From Vandiemenella viatica (lineage: Eukaryota; Arthropoda; Insecta; Orthoptera; Morabidae), in NCBI GenBank assembly GCA_031002005.1, contig JARYHS010013631.1:63237832-63301831 (forward strand): DNA of 64,000 nt. The letters are read 5' to 3'. The translations under genes were made by a program, and so were the position numbers. Of this stretch, positions 44,740-57,154 are shown piece after piece; position 1 is the stretch's first letter; the number at the start of each line of letters is the position of its first letter. A model generated the notes under the pieces. It was not told the origin of the DNA and made no database searches. It worked only from the letters and a program-made list of their open reading frames with translations.

Positions 44740-45395
44740 CTGTTAATAGGATACTGCAAAGTGAAAGGAATTGTGTGTAGCCAACAAAAAGAATCTGTTT
44801 GTTCACAAGTACAAAGTAAACAGTTCAGCTATTGATATGGTCGATTCCCTGAAATATTTGGGCGTAACAGTATAAAGTATGGGTCGTACACATAACTTTG
44901 GTCGTAGATAGGTCGAATCAAATATAATACACGAATAAAGGAGATAGCATACAAAACTCTCTTGCGTTCAGGTTTGAAATACTGCTGTGCCATTTGGGAT
45001 CCGTTTCGTAAGGGGTTGATTGACAGTATAGATAAAGTACAGAGAAGAGCCGCTCGATTCGTGACTGCTTGCTACAGCCCTTATGAAAGCGTCTCAAATT
45101 GAACTTGGATTCTCTGGTAGACAGACGACGTAGGTTTGGTTTGAACTTGATGGTAAACATGCGTACAACTACTTTCATTTATGAGCGCGGTGAAATACTT
45201 CGTGTACCAACCTATTTGGTTGGTAATGACAGGAGTGGTAAAGTTATAAGATACTAATGTGAGTTCTTCTTCCATCGTGAAATACGGGATTGGAATTCCC
45301 AGAGTAGAGATTACTTTTGGTGCAAAGCACCCTCTGCCACTCGCAATTTTGTGAATTGTAGAGTATACGTGTAGATGCAATTTTTTAACCAGCAT
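44740..45395 (+). pseudogene. CR1/Jockey-like LINE 3' fragment, plus strand (copy B)
   Basis: Counterpart of 21890-22530. Retains 'GGAATTCCCAGAGTAGAGAT' near the end, which copy A lacks. Confidence 0.7.
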
Positions 45396-46549
45396 AAAAT
45401 TAAGAGTTCAAGATGCCCGTAAATCCTACAGCTTACGCAACTTTAAAATGTTATAATATTACCTGTTTTGGCCTATGGTAAGATCTTCACTTTGTACCCT
45501 CGAGGCTCGGAGCATTTTTCCTGTGATATTTCTTATTTCTCCAAAATATTTAAGACTTTGACTTCATTCTGCATCTTGTCATTTCCATCTAACGTTTTCC
45601 ATCTTTACCAGCGATGACAAAGTATTTTCTTATTCTCTTGCTGTTTCGCATGACTCACATTTGATGGTAATGAGCATCAAAATTTTCTCTCCAGAAACCA
45701 TTCCTCGCCATCGTTCTGCGGTTAGCGCCATCCATCCAACAATATCAAACGTTTTGACTTCCAACCGACTTTTTCGCCAACACGTGATATTGTATACTCT
45801 TGTCCGTTCAGTTAAGAGAGGTGGCTGAAGGTCAGTCTGCTCTATCCCCACTCTGCTGCCCTTACCGCGACATGCGATGGGGAAATCTTCCCTACATGAA
45901 CAATGCGATCATCTCGGGGAGGTAAAAACCGGAAGGGATGGTGAGGTGAGATGCGGGACGAGGAGACCATGACTTTGGGCCGTCATTTGAAGGTCAACAG
46001 GGTATACCCACATATAAAATGTCGCTGGCTGACTTTTGCGCAATTTACTATTATAGAATAGTTTATAAATTTGTTTCTGCTCTATAGGAAATACCATATA
46101 AATAGTGATCTCTAGCTCAATGTTTTCTGTACGCAAAATTGAATGATAATTCTTTTTCGGTGATAACATTTTGCTGTGATAGGTAAACTCTGGCAATATC
46201 ATGACGCTCTACTAGTTGTAATCTTTCATTCCATCTACCACATACCACTTACTTTCTTTTGTCCTCCACAAACCGATAACAAATTACGTTGTCGATCCCC
46301 TAATTTGCATATATTCCAATATTATTCTGTTAAAGAATTGTTGCCAGTGGAACCGACTGCGTCCGACTGCCGACTACGGGTGATGAACGGATGATCTGAT
46401 AGCACGACTTGAGCTCTCACATTGTTTTTCCATGTTACTGCCTAGAATTTTGATTTGTTATTTTGTCATTGAAGCTTTTATTAGCATTCGAATGTGTTGT
46501 AATAATGAATGGATAATTTTATTTTGTTGAAAGTAGTCTGTTGCTGAAG

Positions 46550-46725
46550 CAAAGATGACAACATTCAATCAGGCTTTACTTATGTAATGATGTGGAACAC
46601 TAGTGTGGACAAGACGAGCACACTTAATTAAAACCATGCATATCCTAGGCAGGAATCGAACTGGCGATACTTATGATGCGAGGCCAGTCTGCTTGCCCTT
46701 ACACTGCCATGGCAGACGAAACGGA
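46550..46725 (-). mobile_element. tRNA-derived SINE, family S2 (copy B)
   Basis: Counterpart of 23690-23865. Confidence 0.65.
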
Positions 46726-46737
46726 ATGGATTAACCA

Positions 46738-46928
46738 GATATTTCTAAACAGAAAAGAGCATGACGAGATTCACCATTTAATGGCCGATTTGAAGCAAGA
46801 TCCAGAAAATTTTTTGACTACTTCCGTTGGAGTTTGAATTCTGGCAAACGTCAGATCTGACCTGACAAAACACTGCAATTTTCACCTCGTGATATCGCCT
46901 AAGGACAGCTTCACTCGATTGAGGTGAG
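46738..46928 (+). pseudogene. PIF/Harbinger transposase relic (copy B)
   Basis: Counterpart of 23880-24060. Reads 'HLMADLKQDPE' and then loses the frame through a small deletion that copy A does not have; the 'SPRDIA' part is still visible. Confidence 0.48.
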
Positions 46929-48394
46929 TCATTAAAAATATATACATATCAAAACGAAATTTCGAACTAACAATATGTTTCCGGAAAACAATTTAAACAA
47001 GTTAACCAGCATTCAATTTTACATTATTCGTATTAAAAAAAGAAAAATCCTCACGCTGAGAAATCAAATCAAGCTTTTCATTGTTAACGAGAATTCAATT
47101 CAACAACTGTGGGATAATAAAAAATAAAAACGAACTGCGCCAACAAACTGCACCAAATCGTGCATTGTACGGACGAAAATCCCAACCTGCTGGGATCAAA
47201 TGCCAGGTGGCAACTAAACGCATGTAGACGCACGACCAGATCGGTCTCACTGTGAGCCTGCTGGTTACGTTCCGAAGACCGAGAAACTTCGTGCGTAGTC
47301 GCGCAACAACGGACGACCAAACGTCTGATGTCGCTGCTTGTGTGAGGCCAGCCTTAACGTCTGTTAACAAAAGAAGTGATTCCGTACATCTCATAGCAGA
47401 ACACACAGATGAATCTTACGTAAGCTCCTATGCTTAGTCATCATATCATACTGAGGAAACAACAGTTTCGTAGTTTATTAGTCTACATGATTTCTTACAT
47501 TACGTCTCAAATTTCTATTTTTCATTTCATTCCGTTTTTCAAGCTTGTAACTTACAACTGCTGTATGTGCTTTCCTTTATTCACGCAGCTTTATTAAGAG
47601 TCAGTTTAACTCATTTTTACATACGATAGTTTCGATACTCCTTATTTGGTTTTGATACCGACGTCCTTATCCTATATGTTGTAATTTTTGCCTGAAATGT
47701 ATATTGGTATTTCTGCTGTAATTTCGACATTTCGTCTGTTGAGTTGTACTGCTTTATTTTTTGTGTGTGTGTGTTTAGAGGTAGTGAAAGTATAGTCGGC
47801 ATAAGGAACAGAAGATGAAAAATATGAAGAAAACATACATAAAATTAAAAGGCCTTGGTGATATGTATAATATCTACTGTTCTGTGTTGAAACTCGAGGA
47901 GAAGACGTTGAAAACTACCAAATTGTCTTGAAAGCTGCGATAATTGAGGCTTGACCAATGATGTTATAACCCTTACACTTAACTTTAATCTCGACCGAGG
48001 ATTTTTCAAAACTTTCTGAAAGTCGATTACTTCCCTAACATACCGAGGATGCCCTCAATCGGCGATTATGGTCACCAAGCAGAAGTGCCCTGTCCCAACT
48101 ATAGTTTCATTATTTTATGTGTATACCCACACGGAATAATTGCATTTATACGCATAAAATTGTGAACTGCGAATTATTATATGGGAGTACATATTTAATA
48201 AAATACAATTGACGCCTCAGTTTGGCCGAGCTTGTTCACTGCAACGGACCCAGATCCCAATCTTGAAAATGACATCGCCACCGTCTTGATTATGGTTTAA
48301 ACATAAAGCAGCGTTCACATAGGTAATTTCCGTTCGCTTGAACCTGCTGGTTGATTTTAAAATGCCTTTCTGACAAACAGGCTGTTAGTGAGGG

Positions 48395-48995
48395 TTGATG
48401 CAATAGGAGAAGTAAGTGAGTTCTGTTACTTGGGAAGCAAAATTACAACCGATGGCCGAAGTAGGAATGATGTTAAAATCAGAACAGCACTAGCAAAAAG
48501 AGCCTTCATGAAAAAGAGAAACCTTTTAGTTTCAAATATTGATATAGGAATTAGAAAAAACTTTTTAAAACTCTGTGTGGAGCATAGCACTTTATGGTAG
48601 CAAAACATGGACTTTAGGCATACCGGAAAGAAAGAAAATTAAAGCATTAGAAATGTGGTGCTACAGAAGAATGCTGAAAATTAAGTGGAAGAAATGAACG
48701 AGTTTTGGAAATGATGGGTGAGAAAAGAAGTTTGTGGAAGAAGCTTACAGAAAGAAGAGACAGGCTGGTAGGTTTTTGAGACATGCTGGTTTGGTTAATT
48801 TGTTAGTGGAGGGATCAGTCGAAGGTAAGAACTGTAGAGGAAGATAGAGATTAGAATATATCAAGCAGGTAATTGATGACGTGGGCTGTAAGGGGATATG
48901 TAGAAATTAAGATGTTATCACAAGATAGGAAGGGATGGAGGATTGCATCAAACCAGTCGAAAGATTGACGACAGGAAAAAAAAAAAAAAAAAAAA
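48395..48995 (+). mobile_element. RTE-like LINE 3' insertion with poly-A, only in copy B
   Basis: About 600-bp 5'-truncated LINE ending in about 20 A (48976-48995). The first 70 codons are open and read 'VSEFCYLGSKITTDGRSRND', 'IRTALAKRAFMKKRNLLVSN' and 'DIGIRKNFLKLCVEHSTLW', the RTE C-terminal segment. The later part, equivalent to 'MWCYRRMLKI' and 'LEYIKQVIDDVGC', is in shifted frames. Copy A has no insertion at 25533-25538. No target duplication is evident; six bases of target appear to have been deleted. Best-preserved RTE reference in the window. Confidence 0.85.
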
Positions 48996-49244
48996 GCCAA
49001 ATCTCCCGTAAATGTGGCAGACCTTTCAGCTAGTAGAACAGCATTCCTAGTAACAAAAAAAATTATTTCGTTATATAAACAAATGGCGAAAATTACAGCT
49101 CTGCATAAATTCAAACGCAAGCAACGAAATTGTATACGTAAAAGTAGTTGGTGGAATAGTTTTGTTTATTTGCTCATCTGTACCACGGTGATGATATGAG
49201 TGATATCTCTGCACATCCATGCGCTTGCATTTGTCCTGGATTCA

Positions 49245-49375
49245 GTTTGGCTAATGCCGGGATGATTGATTCAAAAGGGCGTGGCCGGATTCTTTCCCGA
49301 TCCTTGTTCCCAATTGTGCCCTGTTGACCTCTATTATATCAAGCCATAAAGTATTATAACTTATGGCCGTTTGCA
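49245..49375 (+). mobile_element. S1 SINE body fragment (copy B)
   Basis: Counterpart of 25785-25915. Confidence 0.6.
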
Positions 49376-49479
49376 GCTCTAATGACTATTTTCATTTCAG
49401 CCGCTTTCCAACTGATTTGTTGATTGGCATGGACTAAACATATAACCAAAGTAAGACAAGAGCCATGCAATTACAGCAA

Positions 49480-50055
49480 TAATGATTAAATACAAATGTA
49501 ATTGGAGAAGTAAGTTCATTCTGTTATTTTGGAAATAAAAATACGAAAGATGGCGCAGGGCTAAAATGAATTTGCAGCAGAATAATACTATCGAAAAAGT
49601 CTTCTTGAAAAGATAAATAGTTTAGTTTGAAATATTGATCTATAACTCATAAAGAACTTTAAAAAGTTGTGTGTCTAGAGCACATCGCTTTATGTGGTGA
49701 GGAGTGGACTCCATCAGAAACAAGTAAAGTTTAATCATTTGAATTATGGCTCTATAGAAGTAAAATTAAGTTATAGTATGAAATGAACGACCTTCAGAAA
49801 TGATGAATGAGGAAAGTATATTGATGAAAAGGCTCACAGAAAAAAGAAACAGAATTGCGTTTAACAGTTGAGGACAAGTGGAATGTTGAATTTGTTAGTG
49901 AAGGGAATGGGTGATAAAAAGAGCTGAGGGAAAGACTAAGATTAGAATATATCATACAGGTAATTGTAAAAGTAAATTGTAATGGCATGTTGAGAAGAAC
50001 AGGTTAGCTGAAGGTATCAAGAGATGGATGATTGCATGAAACCAGTCGAAGTGTT
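49480..50055 (+). pseudogene. Old RTE-like LINE fragment (copy B)
   Basis: Counterpart of 26030-26605. Lies only about 500 bp downstream of the younger RTE insertion, in the same orientation. Confidence 0.6.
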
Positions 50056-50285
50056 AGATTTGTCGAAGCCTCAGTCGGCTGGTTTGTGGTTTACTAAACA
50101 AAATGTTAGCAGAGATCACTGTGTATATCAACCATCTAAATGGTTACATAGGAACGAAATCGGAGTACTTGAACTAGGTAGAAAGCAACTGCAATCATTT
50201 TCACGACCGATACTGGACCGCACCGTTATCGCAGCGACAGGTTTTTTTTAAAGTTGGCGTTCACACCATTGAAGTTAGTTGAAAG

Positions 50286-50378
50286 GAAACCGCATCGCCG
50301 TCAGACACTCGGTCGACACCCCACTGTCACCTGCAGCGATTAGTGGGGTTTACATTATGACGGTGACGGTGCGGTTTC
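50286..50378. repeat. GC-rich inverted repeat (copy B)
   Basis: Counterpart of 26833-26925, unchanged arms. Confidence 0.5.
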
Positions 50379-51464
50379 AGCTTGGTGGAAAAGGGTATGG
50401 AGGAAGTTCGGAAGTTTTCGGTTCTTTACGACACTACGTGTTTTTGGTATAATTATTTACCTTAAAAGTGTCTTCTTTCTTCAACTCCACTTGAGATTCA
50501 TCAGAAGATCGTAAAATGTAGGTTGTGTTATAGTAAAATATTCGTAAAATTTCGTTTCACCATCCATCAGATGATGTGATCCCCCAACTCAATTTTACGG
50601 TAGTATTTGCCGTGGAAAAGACACGTTAAAATGTTAAAGGAGATCAAAGATTGAGTAGGAACACGTCCCCCACACGTAAGACTACTGACAAGTGTGGACA
50701 CGAGAAGGGGCGAGCCGTCACTCGGCCGAGTGTCGGCTCGGACACGGTGCTAGCAGTGTCGGTCTAGTGTGGACCGCCAGTTATTCACACATCGCGTGTT
50801 CATGTGAAACTTTAAAAACTCAAGAACTCTCCGAATATTCAGTTACTGCTTTGTCACAGCAGAAAAAAAAAAAAAAAGATTGAGCTGAAAGAAACCATTT
50901 CCAGCTGCCCTGAAGTGTAGAAAGCAATGTGAGGTAAGTTAGAGCAGCTGTCGATCCAGAGTCACTGGGAACGGATGATCCACTACAGCATTCTGGCTGA
51001 TCAGTAACAAAGCGAAAGTACACAGCATTAGGGCGTTACCAGCGACAGTGATTACATGGGCCGCAGTGGAAAAACGCAGAGTCAAAAAAAGCTGTAACGA
51101 GAGTTATTATTGGTTTAATCACAGGCCGGGCAGACCGATCGAGCGCGGTTGGCAACAGGTGCAGCGCGGGTGTTGGACACAATAGAGCGCTGCACAGAAT
51201 TCCAGAACAGTTACAAGAAAGTGACATGAGCTGAGGAAATAAATAGTTGTGACGTTATTTGTAGATAAGACACAGGAGACAATTTGACACTGTAAGATTT
51301 AGAATTAAGTAATTACCAGTAAGGAATATGCTGCGGTGAGAGCGAGGCCAAGCACATTTTAAGCGTTAAGAAATGTTTTATTCTGAAGATAAGGATATGC
51401 GCAGGATTGTAGCCATTGCAGGCTTAGGTCATTCAACTTAGTTGGAGCCGAGGGTAGAATACTA

Positions 51465-51556
51465 GAAGTCAATATCGTGAAAAAAATCCAAACCTTAGGT
51501 AGGGGTAATACATGTAACATCTCTGTATATTTCTACATAAACCAGAGATGTTGAGA
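51465..51556 (+). repeat. R2-like module with hairpin (copy B)
   Basis: 'CTTAGGTAGGGGTAATACAT' then AACATCTCTG ... CAGAGATGTT, a perfect 10-bp stem with an 18-bp loop. Copy A (27985-28076) lacks about 11 bp before the stem. Shares the GGGG-CAATACA-GTAACATCT order with 3170-3195. Confidence 0.45.
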
Positions 51557-51559
51557 AGA

Positions 51560-52330
51560 GCAATCTACATCTATACTCTGCATTTCACAAATACTGTGGG
51601 TGGCAGAGGGTGCTAAGCACCAGTCCTAATTCAGTGCATTACAATCCCGAACAGAATGAGGAAAGAAAGAATTCATAAATGTATCAGTACAGCATCTTAT
51701 TTATCGTATCTTATCCCTCCTGTCATTGCCACCTAAATAGGTAGGCAGAAGAAGTATTTCGTTGCAATCGTAAATTAAAGATTTTCGCATATTATCCAAC
51801 AAATTCAAACGAAAACGACGACGGCTGTCTGCCAAACAATCCCAGCCCAACCCACGTATCAGCTCTGTGATACTTACGTAAGGGCCTTAACTAGCAGTCA
51901 CGAATCGAGCGGCTCTCCTCTGTACTTTCTCTAACGTGTCAATCAATCCCTTATAATACGGATCCCAAATTCCACAGCAGTATTACAAATGCGAACGCAC
52001 TAGTGTTTTGTAAGCTATATCCTTTGTATGAGCATTACAACTTCTCAAAATACGACCTATAAATCGTAGTTTGGAATTAGCTTTGCCTACGACTGAAGTT
52101 ATGTGCAAGTCCCATTTCATGTTGCTTTGTATTATTACGCCTAGATACTTCAGGGAATCTACAGTGTCAACAACTGAATTATTAACTTTATTCTCGTGAG
52201 TAAACTGGGTCTTTCCATTACTTATTTGCATTGCCTTGCACTTTTTACAGTTAAGTGTAAGCTGCTATTTACTCCACCATTCCGAAATAACATCCAGATC
52301 CCACTGAATTTCTAAGTGAAGAAGTCAGGG
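51560..52330 (-). pseudogene. CR1/Jockey-like LINE C-terminal region (copy B)
   Basis: Counterpart of 28080-28850. Open only for 'YLGVIIQSNMKWDLHI' through 'TLVRSHL'. A stop interrupts the CCGIWDP region that is open in copy A. Confidence 0.75.
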
Positions 52331-53113
52331 TTGGCAGTACTTGCTAACCGAAAGGCTACTAAAACCCCGCCAAAAGGAGCTCAGTGTTGATCTATCTTTG
52401 TTCCTTTCTGTATCGAGATAAATACTATGAAACCATGTGCTTCTACGAGTACATGGTGATGGAATTCATCTCTATATAAAACGATGTAAGTTATTTTTTT
52501 CTCTCAGTGCTTCTATGTCTCTACAAAAGTCATGCAGGACACTCACTCTCGCTCCGATATTATGGTAATGTGGTGCTACGATGAAGTTAATTTCTCAGTG
52601 TGTATAACTGCTGCTTTGTAAGGTTACCATGTTAAAGGAAATTCCAAAGAGTACGAATAATTCTACACGGACATTGCACGATGTAGATTGACAGATAAGA
52701 ATGCACAGTTTACCTGCAAATCACTCAGTGATTTATGAATAAAGTAATAACCTTGAATGCAGTCGATCAGCAGTTACGAAGTCTCGTTAATGATAATTAC
52801 TGAGCAACGAAAAGCAGTGAGAGGCGGGTAAATCATATAATGCAATACGATTTTTGTTCTTCCATTATGGCACTATGTAAGTATCAGTCTACTGATTTCG
52901 AGGATCGGGTGATGAATCAAATCTAACAGTAAAGCTCCCAAAATGTGCCGACTTTATGGCACTGTAAAAGCACCTTGGTGTCTCATAGCTATCTTCCAAT
53001 CGAGGTACTTCGAAAGTGTCCGTTGTAATGCATGCGGCCCATGTAACACTTTTTTGGCAGAAGTCCTGCATATTTGGTTTCCTTTATTCCTTCGATAAAG
53101 CTTCCTCGGAAAG

Positions 53114-53163
53114 TATAAAAGCAGTGAACCGAAAAAAGTACGCTATCACTTCGGAGCAAAATG
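53114..53163 (+). promoter_or_regulatory. Possible TATA/initiator core promoter (copy B)
   Basis: Counterpart of 29645-29700, unchanged TATAAAAG and TATCACTT. No attached gene. Confidence 0.25.
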
Positions 53164-53509
53164 GATACTGTCTGCGATGTACTTTGTTGTGAAGCTAACC
53201 ATATTTAAGCATCTTATACACTTGCGTCTATTTAAGTTTTCACTCACAGTTAGTCGAGCGTGTTAAGGTAAACTACATCTGAACCGGAAGTCGGTAATGC
53301 AGCTAAGTATATTTATTAGTCACTATACGCTTCTTTAGGAAGTAGATCTCGCTTATTATAAACACAAACGGCTTTAATCCTAATGAAGCGTATTTAGTTT
53401 GCCATTTACTGTTCATGAAGACTCAACGTACCAACAAAATAATTTTTAAACTTCGTATTTTTAATGAAAAATGATCAGAATGATCATCGTGAATTTTTAT
53501 GTTCTGGAT

Positions 53510-53690
53510 AACGTAGGATCTAATCTCCGTCCAGCCATCCTGATTTCGGTATTCCATATTTTTTCCAAAGCAGTCCAGGGATATTATTATTATTATGCTG
53601 GGATAGTTATTTCAAAAGGCCATGGACAAATTCCTTCCAGTTCCTCCGTCCTTTCCTGCATAAATACCGACGATGAATACAGTTAGCAGC
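53510..53690 (+). mobile_element. S1-related SINE fragment (copy B)
   Basis: Counterpart of 30040-30195. Retains about 20 bp ('TTCCATATTTTTTCC') missing from copy A, plus the (ATT)n run. Confidence 0.55.
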
Positions 53691-53844
53691 GTCCCGGAAG
53701 TTAAAGTGAAATCGAATCGTGGGAAGTGGCAGAAATCTTTGTATTTCATTCGGAACAACAATTCCTAACCAGAAGGAAAAATGGAAACTGGTTCTTAGAC
53801 AAGGCGTACGTTAAAAATGACTTGGTCTAAGCTGATGACTAAGG

Positions 53845-53940
53845 ATTGCGATCCCGTAGGGTTTTCAATCCCGCGGGATTTTTTACAGGATTTGCACCAA
53901 TCTCGCGGGATCCCGCGGTATTCCGCGGGATTGACGCTAG
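53845..53940. repeat. CCGCGGGATT palindrome cluster (larger in copy B)
   Basis: 'AATCCCGCGGGATT', 'CTCGCGGGATCCCGCGG' and 'TTCCGCGGGATTG' form overlapping palindromes. Copy A (about 30355-30405) keeps only 'AATCCCGCTAGC', so about 50 bp were lost there or gained here. May be the end of a transposon; the partner end was not found. Confidence 0.55.
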
Positions 53941-54633
53941 CAGTTATTCAACGCATATTTTTAAAACAGTTATTTAAAGTATAAACAAATTGAATAGTAA
54001 ACGTCTGTTAATTAAATTAACAAATCAATTTTAAAGTTAAAAGATAAAAATAACAGTTAACAATATTTTAATTTGCAAAATGACATTAAAATTTTTAGCC
54101 CATCTTAAGAATATTTCGAGCTTTACATTTTTTTAACATCTAAACCAATTTTTAAACAAATAGTTAAATATACAAAATATTCAGTCTTACATCATGTTAT
54201 GTACCTTACAATAAATTATATCAGTTTGAGAACATGGTATTCATAATGGCCAAGTCACCAGAATTTTATGTTATTTGTTTAATTCTAAATAAACGATCTA
54301 TAACACCGAGAGAAAGAATTCTACACTCTGTAAAGTGTAGACTTGGCTTAGAACAAGCTCTCATAAATTTTTGTCATTCTACAACCACGAGACTTGATAT
54401 ATTTTTACAAGAATCGTTTTTGTGGGATTCATTATTATGTCTCTTGATTTTTTGTTGATATTATAGTTAACTGATTGTTATTAAAAGAAACTACTCACCA
54501 ATACATAAACTTCCAAGTATTTCAGTTTTATTTTAAGTGGCATAATGTCTATTTTAGACTGTAAATTAATTTTTTATGTAATAAAGGAGACTTTCTCGGT
54601 GTATAATTGCAGTGAAGCTCTCACGGGTGTATC

Positions 54634-55024
54634 GCCGGACTGCATTGTAAAAACACTAAATTTCACATGTGTGCAAGAGGGCGGAGGGATGGTGTTTTTA
54701 CAACGAAAAAAATCGGTGATATATCCGTGAATACTTCATTATTACTTTTGTTGCCTTTAGTTGAAATAATAACAAGGAGTTTAAAGGACGCATGCTATTC
54801 ACTCAAAAATAATGTATTGTGTCGATTGATCAAATCAACACAAGAGGGATTAATGGAAAGCCAGAGCGGCACATGTAAGCAAGCGGCTTTCGTCAAAGAA
54901 CAAGTATTTCAAACGCATTGAGGCTGCGGTCGAGACAACCATAAGTCAAAGGATATACAATTTCATTTTGATTACTGCTAAATAAATAGGTATGCAATCG
55001 TTAAAATGACAATAACATTAACTA
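54634..55024. other. No gene recognised
   Basis: First sequence beyond the homology with copy A. Open frames up to about 80 codons without known motifs. Confidence 0.45.
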
Positions 55025-56530
55025 GTCAACCCGTGCGAAAATTTCATGAATAAAATACGATGAATAGTGAGGTTGAATGCTTGTAATATAATGAAAAGTA
55101 GAACCGCACTTTTGTAGGAAATATTTATTTTGTTTAGTGTAATAGGTACGCATCAAAACATATTACGAAACAGTTAGGAAAATTTAAAACACACTGTTCG
55201 TACGACAAACTATTACTGACCTTAACAGAATACAGCCAACCTGAACAATATGCACACAGAAAATCAGCACATTTCTGTGAAATGTGTTGCTGTGCGAATA
55301 AAATGTTTACATTGGAATTGTATAGCAAATAAAAATGTTTCCGTAACAGAAAATAAAATCCGAAATGATAGTTACTGTATAAAAAGCAGATTATTGACAT
55401 CTCTGTGATATCTGGTGCTGCAATCTAGGGACTTGGCTCTGAACTGTCTCATACGCGCGACCACTTTAAGCATCAAATTCCAAAAAATTCTTTCTTAATT
55501 TATGATTGTACCTAATTGGACATCTTCTTCAAAACGATATGTCATGCAGTAATAATATTGATACTTTTGCCCTTTCAGGGTCAAATTCCAAAAAAATTCT
55601 TTTACAAAATATGGTGTGACCAAAGCGGACACATTGGTCTTTAAAATGATACCTCATTTACCGATTTCGGTTAGGCATTAAGCGAGGTAAAAAATATAAA
55701 GTTTTAGAAATGATGATATTTTCCCCCTTAAGGGTTTAATTTGGAGAAAGTTCTTTCTTAAATTATGATGTCACCAAAGGAGATACTTTAATATTTTAAA
55801 CATCACCTCATTTATCGATTTCGGTTAGGTATAGAGGGCTCGTGACAGAAGAATGCGTTGTAGAAATATTAATACTTTTGCCCTTTGAGGGTCAAATTTT
55901 GAAAAATTCCTTTCTTAAAATATGATGTAACGAAACGGAAGACTTTACGAAGACCTCAGTCTTTAAAATGATACCGTGTTTATATACTTATTTTGTTTAA
56001 TTATCAAGGGAGATAAATGACTCGAGACACAAAAAACACATTTTAGAAATATTGCCCTTTAAGGGATAAATTCAGAAAAAAAAATCAATTCTTAAAACGT
56101 GATGTGACCACAGCGGAGACCTTTATCTTAAGAATGATATCTTATTCATCTATTTCGATTATATTTTAATGAAGATAAATGGCTCGTGACACGAAAATGC
56201 GTTAAGAACCATTGATACTTTTTCCCTTAAGGACTGAATTCCAAAAAAATTCTTTCTTAATATATGAAGTCACCAAAGCTTTATAATCCTACTTCATTTA
56301 TAGTTTTCAGTTAAATATCCAGGAAGATAAATGGCTAGAGATACAAAAAACGCATTTCAGAAATATTAAAATTTTTGTCCTTTAAGGGTCGAATTTCGTA
56401 AAATTCCTTTCATAAAATATGATGTGACCAAAGTGAAGACCATAAGCTTTAAGATGACACCTCATTCATTGATTTCGGTTAAATATGACGGTAGATAATG
56501 GCTTGTGACATAAAAACACCTTATAGAAAT
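55025..56530 (+). repeat. Dispersed repeat R1, copy 2 with about seven tandem units
   Basis: The head (about 55030-55450) shares with the other copies 'GCGAAAATTTCATGAAT', 'ACGATGAATAGTGAGG', 'TTGACATCTCTGTGATATCT', 'GTGCTGCAATCTAGG' and 'CTTGGCTCTGAACT'. About seven units follow, with conserved starts (GCCCTTT.AGGGTCAAATTC) near 55455 (partial), 55570, 55725, 55881, 56055, 56224 and 56379, so the period is about 155-175 bp. Each unit carries 'TTCTTTCTTAAAATATGATG', 'GACCAAAGCGGAGAC', 'AAAATGATACCTCATTTATC' and 'GATTTCGGTTA'. Units differ by substitutions and small deletions. Non-coding. Confidence 0.75.
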
Positions 56531-57150
56531 AATTTATATGATTTCCTATCAACGAATAATCAAATTACAGGAAGCTGTCACAATTACTTTATCTGGAAAT
56601 ACAGAAAATGGGAATAATGAAACCGTGAACAAAAATTTTTAACTGTGTAGTTCAGATGACGTGTGCGACACATAAGAAGTACTTATTATATAGTAAGAAA
56701 ATACGCAACAAAACTGTAATTTTAGAAATGTGTATTCAAAACAAAAGCAAGTTTTAATGAATATTTAAAGGTGGACCTATTTACTTACGAATGACGAAGG
56801 TTAACAAAAACAAGTTTTTTCGCACGAATCAAATGCCAACTACAAGGGTACAGGCAAACAGTGCAATACATCCGATAGAGGCCGATTGTGGCAGCGATAC
56901 ACGCAGACCGACACGCGTTTTCGCGGCATTTTGCGGATTTCGGATCCGCTTAATTTTGTGCGTGATCCGCCAAACTGTCTAACGATGTTAGATCCCGCTT
57001 TGCTGGATTACAATCCCCACTTATGACCCGTGTGATTAACGTTTATTAAGAAAAAAAACCCAATGCCGTCAACTACAGCTTCTGTCAGCAACTTCACCAG
57101 CAACACGGGAAACATCAATTGATAGTAGGGAAGCATAGGCATATATCCAC
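56531..57150. other. No gene recognised
   Basis: Unassigned, AT-rich, with a slightly GC-richer portion at 56870-57010. Confidence 0.45.
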
Positions 57151-57154
57151 AAAC

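Larger units (their letters stand above)
32114..54633. repeat. Copy B of the duplication, with three extra insertions
   Basis: Collinear with 14897-31113. Removing the Gypsy element with one target duplication (about 5266 bp), the RTE insertion (about 601 bp) and the nested MITE (about 332 bp) leaves about 16.3 kb, close to the 16.2 kb of copy A. The first base after the gap and base 54633 match the two limits of copy A. Confidence 0.93.

Noticed and set aside
14897..54633. Genuine biological segmental duplication
   Set aside because: Not excluded, but both limits of homology coincide with gap edges, and the differences look allelic (small variants plus clean insertions).
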